Positions 1 to 4,979 of a stretch of 6,347 bases of DNA are shown here, piece after piece. The position numbers and the translations under genes were made by a program. Positions within the stretch are counted from its first letter, which is position 1, and the number at the start of each line of letters is the position of its first letter. The notes beneath the pieces were generated by a model. The model was not told where the DNA came from and did no database searches. It worked only from the letters and a program-made list of their open reading frames with translations. Source of the DNA: DATGQT01 sp033720695 (GTDB lineage: Bacteria; Bacteroidota; Rhodothermia; Rhodothermales; Rubricoccaceae); contig JAWWCA010000206.1 in NCBI GenBank assembly GCA_033720695.1, positions 1-6,347 of the forward strand. Direction: 5' to 3'.

Positions 1-332
1 CGGAGATGCAGCGGCAGGGCGTGGGCCGTGCGCTCTACGCGGCGCTGCTCGCCCTGCTTCGGGCGCAGGGCCTCGTCAACGTCTACGCCGGCGTCGCCCT
101 CCCCAACGCGCCGAGCGTGGCGCTGCACGAGGCCCTCGGCTTCCGCCAGATCGCCCGTTACCCGGGCGTCGGCTTCAAAGCCGGGGCGTGGCGCGACACC
201 GGGTGGTGGCACCGGCGCCTCAACCCCCTCGCGCCGCACCCCGCTCCCCCGGTGCCGTACCCGGCCCTCGACGACGGCACCGTCGCAGCCGCGCTCGCGG
301 AAGGGGCCCGTTGGCTGAAGGAGCCCCGCTAA
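1..332 (+). CDS. GNAT-family N-acetyltransferase, phosphinothricin acetyltransferase-like (3' part only)
   Basis: This is the C-terminal part (about 109 residues) of a GNAT acetyltransferase whose 5' end lies outside the window; the frame stays open to the left edge, and the ATG at position 6 is internal. GNAT enzymes transfer acetyl from acetyl-CoA to a primary amine. The fragment opens with the acetyl-CoA pyrophosphate-binding motif A, QRQGVGRALY, which fits Q/RxxGxG/A. It then carries the PAT/YncA-like block LPNAPSVALHEALGFRQ, followed by a VGFKAGAWRDTGWW stretch; in this subfamily a tryptophan-rich segment of this kind closes the substrate pocket. A proline-rich tail follows (APHPAPPVPYPAL). 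Known relatives acetylate phosphinothricin, methionine sulfoximine or similar amino-acid analogues. The true substrate cannot be read from this fragment. It ends in TAA, 196 nt before the next gene on the same strand, so co-transcription is possible but not shown. Confidence 0.85.
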   Translation, partial: EMQRQGVGRALYAALLALLRAQGLVNVYAGVALPNAPSVALHEALGFRQIARYPGVGFKAGAWRDTGWWHRRLNPLAPHPAPPVPYPALDDGTVAAALAEGARWLKEPR

Positions 333-528
333 GCGCCGGCCATGCGTAGCTTCGGCGTCCCCACCCACCCCCCGGGCCGCCCCAGGACACGCGCCACCGC
401 CTCGTGCCCTTGCGAGCGGCGATCCCCCTTCTCGGACCCGCCCGCCCGTCTCCCACCCCGGGCCTCCCCGTTGCCTCTCGCCGTGCGCTGAGCCCGAGCG
501 TCGCGCTACGGATCCCACTCCGCACCGC
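333..528. other. C-rich intergenic gap, candidate leader of the dehydrogenase gene
   Basis: This is 196 nt between the acetyltransferase stop and the dehydrogenase ATG. It is strongly C-rich on the plus strand, and I find no convincing gene in it. Its one notable element is the promoter-like motif at 346-354, listed separately. I see no intrinsic terminator after the acetyltransferase; the only inverted repeat noted is a 5-bp cgccg/cggcg pair at about 334-357, too weak to call. No Shine-Dalgarno sequence precedes the ATG at 529. Confidence 0.5.
346..354 (+). promoter_or_regulatory. Candidate -7 promoter element, GTAGCTTCG
   Basis: The 9-mer GTAGCTTCG occurs here and again on the minus strand at 3009-3017 ahead of rmlC. 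Both copies sit in intergenic DNA, in the sense orientation of the next gene, and are followed by a similar C-rich run with CCACCCC. TAGCTTCG differs by one base from the Bacteroidota -7 consensus TAnnTTTG. I see no matching -33 TTTG at the usual spacing. If this is the promoter, the dehydrogenase has a leader of about 165-170 nt. This is inference from pattern only. Confidence 0.3.
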
Positions 529-1560
529 ATGTCCTCGTTCATCTTCACCGAGCCGGTCGGCCTCGCCCAGGTGGGCCTCGGGGCCTGGGGGAAGAACCTC
601 CTCCGCAACTTCGTCGGCCTCCCCGGCGCCGACGTGCTGTGGGCGTGCGACGTGAAGGAGTCGGCCCGCGCCGAGGCCGCCCAGCGCTACCCGGGCCTCC
701 AGACCTGCGACCGGTTCGAGGAGTGCGTCGAGGACGAGCGCGTCGAGGCCGTCGCGATTGCGACGGAGACGCCGCAGCACTTCCCCCTCGCCGAGGCGGC
801 GCTGCGGGCGGGGAAGCACGTCTTCGTCGAGAAGCCGCTCGCGCAGACGGCCGACCAGGCCGAGCGCCTCGTCGCGATCGCGGCCGAGCGCAACCTCCAG
901 CTCATGGTGGGGCACCTCCTCCTGTACCACCCGGCGTTCCGGCTCGTCGAGCGCCTCGTCCGGGAGGGCGAGCTGGGCGACATCCGCTACCTCTACAGCG
1001 TCCGCGTCAACCTCGGCGTGGTGCGGCAGCGCGAGAACGCCTTCGAGAGCCTGGCCCCGCACGACCTCGCCGTGGCCCTCGCCCTCGTCGAGGCCCCGCC
1101 CGTCGCCGTCTCCGCCCAGGGCCAGGCCTACCTCCAGCCCAGCGTCGAGGACGTCGTCTTCGCCACGGTCCACTTCGCCGACGGCGCCCTCGCGCACCTC
1201 CACACCTCCTGGCTCGACCCCCACAAGGTCCGCCGCACGACCGTCGTCGGCAGCCGCCGCATGGCCGTCGTGGACGACATGCGGCCGGCCGAGAAGGTGC
1301 GGCTCTACGACAAGGGGGCCGAGGTGACCGCCGACGGGCTCACCGGCTACGCCGAGGCCATCAGCGTACGCTCCGGCGACATCGTGATCCCGAAGGTGGA
1401 GGCCGCCGAGCCGCTCCGGCTGGAGTGTGAGGAGTTCGTGGCCTGCGTCCGCGAAGGGCGCCCGGCGCGCACCGACGGCCGCAACGGCCTCGCCGTCGTC
1501 CGCCTCCTCGACGCCGCCCGGCGCTCGCTCGACGACGGCGGGGCTCAGGTGGCGCTCTGA
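529..1560 (+). CDS. Gfo/Idh/MocA-family sugar-nucleotide dehydrogenase, WlbA/WbpB-like
   Basis: This complete 343-residue NAD(P)-dependent oxidoreductase has an N-terminal Rossmann fold with the dinucleotide motif VGLGAWG (residues 15-21). The family's EKP motif is at 101-103, Lys102 being the expected catalytic lysine. LMVGHLLLYHPAF follows at 125-137, and APHDL places the conserved histidine at 178. The SWLDPHKVRR block (227-236) and the ending with ECEEFVACVREGRPARTDG resemble WlbA/WbpB, which oxidise C3 of UDP-GlcNAc uronic acid on the way to 2,3-diamino sugars of surface polysaccharides. The exact substrate is inferred; other UDP- or dTDP-sugar 3-dehydrogenases share these motifs. ATG 529 is chosen because the Rossmann strand begins about ten residues later and no ATG, GTG or TTG lies in frame shortly upstream. 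No Shine-Dalgarno is visible. The 3' end overlaps rmlD tail to tail by 16 nt. No aminotransferase or acetyltransferase partner of that pathway is visible in the window. Confidence 0.85.
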   Translation: MSSFIFTEPVGLAQVGLGAWGKNLLRNFVGLPGADVLWACDVKESARAEAAQRYPGLQTCDRFEECVEDERVEAVAIATETPQHFPLAEAALRAGKHVFVEKPLAQTADQAERLVAIAAERNLQLMVGHLLLYHPAFRLVERLVREGELGDIRYLYSVRVNLGVVRQRENAFESLAPHDLAVALALVEAPPVAVSAQGQAYLQPSVEDVVFATVHFADGALAHLHTSWLDPHKVRRTTVVGSRRMAVVDDMRPAEKVRLYDKGAEVTADGLTGYAEAISVRSGDIVIPKVEAAEPLRLECEEFVACVREGRPARTDGRNGLAVVRLLDAARRSLDDGGAQVAL

Positions 1561-2432
1561 CCCGCCCCGCACAGCCGCGCCACCACCCGGCCGAGCGCCG
1601 GCCGCCACGGCGGCGCTCCGATCCCGAACGCTCGCTCGACCTTCCCGCCGTCGAGCGCCACGACGGAGGGCCGCCGCGCGGCCGTCGGGTAGTCCTCGGT
1701 CCGGATCGGCTCGACCGACTGCACCGCCAGGGGGCGCCACCGCCGGGCCTCCTCGACGACGGCCTCGGCGAGGCCGTGCCACGTCGTCGGCGGGTGCCCG
1801 GCGAGGTGGTACGTGCCCCAGCGCCCCGCGTCCTCCGTCACGGCGTGGGCGATGCGGAGGAGCGCGGCGGCGAGGTCGGCGGCGGCCGTCGGGCAGCCGC
1901 GCTGGTCGGCCACGACGCGGAGCGTCTCGCGCTCGCCTGCAAGGCGGAGGATCGTCTTGACGAAGCTCTGCCCGTGCACGCCGAAGAGCCAGGCCGTGCG
2001 CACGATGACGTGCGCGTCCAGGGCGGCCCGCACGGCCTCCTCCCCGTCCCACTTGCTCTGCCCGTAGACGCCGAGCGGGTTCGGGGCGTCGCCTTCCTGG
2101 TAGGGCGTGCCTTTCGCACCGTCGAAGACGTAGTCGGTCGAGACGTGGAGGAGCGGGAGGCCAGCCTCGGCGCAGGCGACGGCGAGGTGGGCGGCGCCGT
2201 CGCGGTTGACGGCGAAGGCCCGCTCGGGCTCGGCTTCGGCCCGGTCCACGGCCGTGTATGCGGCGGCGTTGACGACGGCGGCGGGCGCGTGTTGCCCGAC
2301 GGCCCGGCGGACGGCCTCGGCGTCGGTCACGTCCAGCCCCGCCCGGTCGAGGGCGACGAGCTCCACGCCCTCGGCCTCTTCGGCGAGCGCGCGGCCGAGC
2401 ATCCCCCCGGCGCCGGTGACGAGCAGCTTCAC
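1545..2432 (-). CDS. rmlD (rfbD): dTDP-4-dehydrorhamnose reductase
   Basis: This enzyme catalyses the last step of dTDP-L-rhamnose synthesis, the NAD(P)H-dependent reduction of dTDP-4-dehydro-L-rhamnose, in the cytoplasm. The 295-residue protein has the usual length. It shows the short-chain dehydrogenase nucleotide motif TGAGGMLG (6-13), NAAAYTAVDRAE (55-66), STDYVFDG (98-105) and the catalytic YGQSK pair, Tyr123 and Lys127. Further family landmarks are RTAWLFG (145-151), DQRGCPT (177-183) and a C-terminal RRPSVVALD block (253-261), where relatives usually read RPxxSxLD. The start is GTG at 2432, whose GTGA overlaps the rmlC TGA stop by 4 nt, so translation is probably coupled. A weak GAGGG lies about four bases upstream of the GTG. 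rmlA and rmlB are not in the window, so the first two pathway enzymes must be encoded elsewhere. Confidence 0.95.
   Translation of the reverse strand: MKLLVTGAGGMLGRALAEEAEGVELVALDRAGLDVTDAEAVRRAVGQHAPAAVVNAAAYTAVDRAEAEPERAFAVNRDGAAHLAVACAEAGLPLLHVSTDYVFDGAKGTPYQEGDAPNPLGVYGQSKWDGEEAVRAALDAHVIVRTAWLFGVHGQSFVKTILRLAGERETLRVVADQRGCPTAAADLAAALLRIAHAVTEDAGRWGTYHLAGHPPTTWHGLAEAVVEEARRWRPLAVQSVEPIRTEDYPTAARRPSVVALDGGKVERAFGIGAPPWRPALGRVVARLCGAGQSAT
2429..2432 (-). other. GTGA stop/start overlap coupling rmlC to rmlD
   Basis: On the minus strand the four bases read GTGA. They contain the GTG start of rmlD and the TGA stop of rmlC in different frames. This is the classic arrangement for termination-reinitiation, which would keep the epimerase and reductase in step. 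Confidence 0.85.
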
Positions 2433-2953
2433 GACACCCTCGGGAGGTCCTCCGGCGCCAGGTCACGAAGCCTCGGAAGATGGCGGTCTTTCTCGGAGAG
2501 CAACGGTGCCTCGACGGGCCACGCGATGCCGAGGTCGGGGTCGTCCCAGGCCACGCCGCCCTCGTCGTCGGGGCGGTAGACGTCGGTGCACTTGTAGAGG
2601 AAGTCGGCCTCGTCGGAGAGGACGCAGAAGCCGTGCGCGAGGCCGGGCGGGATCCAGAGCTGCCGCGGCTCCGCGTCGGAGAGCGTCACGCCGTAGGCCC
2701 GGCCGAACGTGGGCGAGCCCCGGCGGAGGTCCACGACGACGTCGTAGACGGCGCCGCGCACGCACTCGACGAGCTTGCCCTGCGGGTGGCGTCGCTGGAA
2801 GTGGAGGCCGCGGAGCGTGCCCCGCCGCGAGCGCGAGTGGTTGTCCTGCACGAACGCCGCGTCGATGCCGTGGGCGCGGTAGCGCTCGGCGTGGTAGCGC
2901 TCCAGGAAGAACCCGCGCGCGTCGCCGAACACGCGCAGGGCGACGAGCAGCAC
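2429..2953 (-). CDS. rmlC (rfbC): dTDP-4-dehydrorhamnose 3,5-epimerase (true start probably upstream, near 2983)
   Basis: This cupin-fold enzyme epimerises C3 and C5 of dTDP-4-dehydro-6-deoxy-D-glucose, the third step toward dTDP-L-rhamnose. From GTG 2953 it is 174 residues. Family motifs run in order: VFGDARGFFLERY (8-20), QDNHSRSRRGTLRGLHFQ (36-53) with catalytic His51, QGKLV (58-62) with Lys60, LWIPPGLAHGF (99-109), YKCTDVY (120-126) with Tyr120, WDDPDLGIAWP (136-146) and LSEKDR (152-157). The loop between LHFQ and QGKLV looks one residue shorter than in many homologues. The GTG is the first canonical start, but the frame continues upstream to a TAG at 3014-3016, and the added residues TVHETEIPG match the normal family N-terminus. 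The protein therefore probably begins about ten codons earlier, where only a CTG (2981-2983) is available. It is the first gene of the rmlCD pair. Its product and the next gene's act consecutively. Confidence 0.93.
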   Translation of the reverse strand: MLLVALRVFGDARGFFLERYHAERYRAHGIDAAFVQDNHSRSRRGTLRGLHFQRRHPQGKLVECVRGAVYDVVVDLRRGSPTFGRAYGVTLSDAEPRQLWIPPGLAHGFCVLSDEADFLYKCTDVYRPDDEGGVAWDDPDLGIAWPVEAPLLSEKDRHLPRLRDLAPEDLPRVS

Positions 2954-3008
2954 ACCCGGGATCTCGGTCTCGTGGACAGTCAGGGGAGGGACGGGGTGGA
3001 GGGGGTCG

Positions 3009-3017
3009 CGAAGCTAC
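3009..3017 (-). promoter_or_regulatory. Candidate -7 promoter element before rmlC, GTAGCTTCG
   Basis: This is the same 9-mer as at 346-354, here on the minus strand between the strong hairpin and rmlC. Its TAG is also the in-frame stop that bounds the rmlC reading frame upstream. A start of transcription about seven bases downstream would fall near 3002. That leaves about 20 nt of leader before the CTG at 2983, or about 50 before the GTG at 2953. No clear -33 element is seen; the expected position lies in or beside the hairpin arm. This is pattern-based inference. Confidence 0.35.
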
Positions 3018-3027
3018 GGCCGAACGC

Positions 3028-3067
3028 GCCGCGCCCCCTCCCCTCGGACGAGAGGAGGGGGCGCGGC
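3028..3067 (-). terminator. Very stable hairpin after the ATP sulfurylase/APS kinase gene, probable transcription terminator
   Basis: Two perfect 14-nt inverted arms, gccgcgccccctcc (3028-3041) and ggagggggcgcggc (3054-3067), flank a 12-nt centre. Inside the centre, ctc/gag (3043-3045 with 3050-3052) can extend the stem past one mismatch and leave a GGAC tetraloop. On the minus strand it lies about 40 nt after the TAG stop of the sulfurylase gene and ahead of rmlC, where a terminator would be expected. No U-tract follows on the minus strand (next bases GCGTTCGG), so this is not a textbook rho-independent terminator. It could instead stabilise the 3' end of the upstream transcript. Confidence 0.6.
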
Positions 3068-3108
3068 AGGACCCGGCGTGGGGCCCTGTGCCCTGGAGCG
3101 GGGGGCGG

Positions 3109-4842
3109 CTACGCCTCCTTCGGGAGGTAGCCCTCCTCCTTGAGGTAGTCGATCACCTTCTCGACGCTCTCGGCGACGGAGAGCTCCTGCGTCGGGAGGT
3201 CGATCTCGGCGTCGGCCGGCGCCTCGTAGGGGTCCGAGATGCCGGTGAACTCCTTGATGATGCCGGCGCGGGCCTTGGCGTAGAGCCCCTTCACGTCGCG
3301 CGCCTCGCACACCTCGAGCGGGGTCGAGACGAAGGCCTCGACGTAGCCGCCGTGGGCCTCGATGGCGTCGCGGTTGGCCTTCCGGTCGGCCTCGTAGGGC
3401 GCGATCGGGGCGCAGATGGCGATGCCGCCGTGCTTGGTGATCTCGGAGGCCACGTAGCCGATGCGCTGCACGTTCGTCGAGCGGTCCTCGCGCGAGAAGC
3501 CGAGGCCCTTCGAGAGGTTCGTCCGGACGACGTCGCCGTCGAGGATCGTCACGTTGCGCTCGCCGTACTCCATGAGGCGGTCGAGGAGCGCGTTCGCGAT
3601 CGTGCTCTTGCCCGAGCCCGAGAGCCCGGTGAAGAAGACCGTGAAGCCCTGCCGGCTCCGCGGCGGGTGGCTCTTCTTGAGCTCGGCGACGACCTCGGGG
3701 TAGGTGAACCAGCCCGGGATCTCCTCGCCCTTGGCGAGCATCTCACGCTGCTGCGTGCCCGAGATGTTCTGGAACTCCTTGCCCTGCTCCTTCGCCGTCT
3801 CGATGGGCATGTACTGGTCGTCCTCGGGGACGTAGACCATGAGGCGGAAGGGCACCATCTGGACGCCCATCTCCTCCTCGTGCTCCTTGAAGAGGTCCTG
3901 GGCGTCGTACGGGCCGTAGAACGGCTCGCCGTTGGAGTCGTTGCCCGGGCCGGCGTGGTCGCGGCCGACGACGAGGTGGGTGCACCCGTAGTTCTTCCGG
4001 ATGAGCGCGTGCCAGACGGCCTCGCGGGGGCCGCCCATGCGCATGGCGAGGGGGAGCAGGCTCAGCATGGCCTCGCCCTCGGGGTACTGCTGGAGGATGG
4101 CCTTGTAGCAGCGGACGCGGGTGTAGTGGTCGACGTCGCCCGGCTTCGTCATCCCGACGACGGGGTGGATGAGCAGCTTGCCGCCGATCTCCTCGGCCGC
4201 GCGGTGCGTGAGCTCGTAGTGCGCGCGGTGCATGGGGTTGCGCGTCTGGAAGGCCACGACGCGGTCGGCACCGGCGGCCTCGAGCTTGGCGCGCAGCTCG
4301 CGGGGCGTGTTGCGGAGCTCGGTGTAGTCGTAGTGGAGGGGGAGCTGGACGCCCTCGAGCGGGCCGCCGAGGTAGACGCTGCCGGCGGTGTCGAAGAGGT
4401 AGCCGACGGCGGGGTGCTGCTTGTCGAGCGTGCCGAAGACCTCCTTCGCCTCGCGCTCTTTGTCCGGCGTCCACTTGCTCTCGACCGTCATCACGGCGAG
4501 GAGGAGGCCCGTCTTGTCCCGGAGGGCGACGCGGTCGCCCTCGCTCACCGTCCCGGCCGCGTCCTCGTCCACGTCGAGGGTGATGGGCATGGGCCAGAGC
4601 GTGCCGTCGGCGAGCCGCATCGTCGCGACGACGCCGTCGTAGTCGTCCTGCGTGAGGAAGCCCTTGAGGGGGGAGAAGCCGCCGTTGAGGAGGAGCTCGA
4701 TGTCGCAGAGCTGGCGGTCGGAGAGGGTGATCGAGGGGAGGTTCAGGGCCTCCTGGCGCAGCGCCTCGGCGGCCTCGCCGGTCTTGACGAGGTCGGAGAG
4801 GGCGCCGCCGTGGGGCGCGTTGAGGGTCGCCTCAGAGAGCAT
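3109..4842 (-). CDS. sat-cysC: Bifunctional sulfate adenylyltransferase / adenylylsulfate kinase
   Basis: This 577-residue fusion makes APS from sulfate and ATP, then phosphorylates APS to PAPS, in the cytoplasm. The ATP sulfurylase part (about 1-390) has the PHGG start region, an LLNGGFSPLKGF block, the nucleotide-binding QTRNPMHRAH (199-208) and GRDHAGPG (293-300). The APS kinase part (about 395-577) has the P-loop GLSGSGKST (406-414), LDGD (434-437), GFSREDRSTNVQRIGYVA (448-465) and GISDPYEAP (534-542). All kinase motifs are intact, so this domain should be catalytic, unlike the degenerate regulatory domain of fungal ATP sulfurylases. This single-chain Sat type replaces the CysD/CysN pair. 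I start at ATG 4842, since homologues begin shortly before PHGG. A GTG at 4890 would add 16 residues with no family counterpart. No Shine-Dalgarno is visible. It lies 137 nt downstream of a probable sulfate/anion permease and is followed by a strong hairpin. Confidence 0.95.
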   Translation of the reverse strand: MLSEATLNAPHGGALSDLVKTGEAAEALRQEALNLPSITLSDRQLCDIELLLNGGFSPLKGFLTQDDYDGVVATMRLADGTLWPMPITLDVDEDAAGTVSEGDRVALRDKTGLLLAVMTVESKWTPDKEREAKEVFGTLDKQHPAVGYLFDTAGSVYLGGPLEGVQLPLHYDYTELRNTPRELRAKLEAAGADRVVAFQTRNPMHRAHYELTHRAAEEIGGKLLIHPVVGMTKPGDVDHYTRVRCYKAILQQYPEGEAMLSLLPLAMRMGGPREAVWHALIRKNYGCTHLVVGRDHAGPGNDSNGEPFYGPYDAQDLFKEHEEEMGVQMVPFRLMVYVPEDDQYMPIETAKEQGKEFQNISGTQQREMLAKGEEIPGWFTYPEVVAELKKSHPPRSRQGFTVFFTGLSGSGKSTIANALLDRLMEYGERNVTILDGDVVRTNLSKGLGFSREDRSTNVQRIGYVASEITKHGGIAICAPIAPYEADRKANRDAIEAHGGYVEAFVSTPLEVCEARDVKGLYAKARAGIIKEFTGISDPYEAPADAEIDLPTQELSVAESVEKVIDYLKEEGYLPKEA

Positions 4843-4979
4843 GGACGTGGGGTGTGAACGAGGGAAACGGATCCGGGGAAAATCAGCCACGCGCCCCGCC
4901 GGGGCAAGGTGCGCGCGCCGTACTCACGAAGTGCTAACACGCACGTGGGTTTAGGCGGCGTGGAGGGGCCGCAGCCGTG
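4843..4979. other. Intergenic gap between the permease and sulfurylase genes, possible promoter region
   Basis: This 137-nt gap is locally less GC-rich than the genes. On the minus strand it contains TTAGCACTTCG (4927-4937), a loose relative of GTAGCTTCG with two extra bases, about 85-95 nt before the sulfurylase ATG; I treat this as a weak promoter hint only. Two short hairpins are possible: gcggc/gccgc (4955-4959 with 4968-4972), just after the permease stop, and gcccc/ggggc (4893-4897 with 4901-4905). Neither is followed by a U-tract on the minus strand, so read-through from the permease into the sulfurylase gene remains possible. I see no riboswitch. Confidence 0.4.

Noticed and set aside
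220..2466. Long minus-strand open frame of about 748 codons spanning the acetyltransferase tail, dehydrogenase and rmlD
   Set aside because: Its product is arginine-, alanine- and glycine-rich with no recognisable motifs. It overlaps two genes with clear family motifs and is open only because GC-rich DNA has few stop codons.
3743..4474. Second minus-strand frame inside the sulfurylase gene
   Set aside because: It is a shifted frame of the ATP sulfurylase region, dominated by Arg, Pro and Ala, with no family signal.
2206..4857. Plus-strand open frame of about 883 codons opposite rmlC and the sulfurylase gene
   Set aside because: It is a low-complexity translation antisense to genes with intact catalytic motifs, a high-GC artefact.
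4843..4890. Upstream GTG start (4890) for the ATP sulfurylase/APS kinase
   Set aside because: The 16 added residues have no counterpart in the family, whose members begin shortly before the PHGG block. ATG 4842 is in the expected place.
4893..4905. Palindrome gcccc-gcc-ggggc ahead of the sulfurylase gene, considered as a terminator or operator
   Set aside because: The stem is only 5 bp with a 3-nt loop and no U-tract, which is expected by chance at this base composition.
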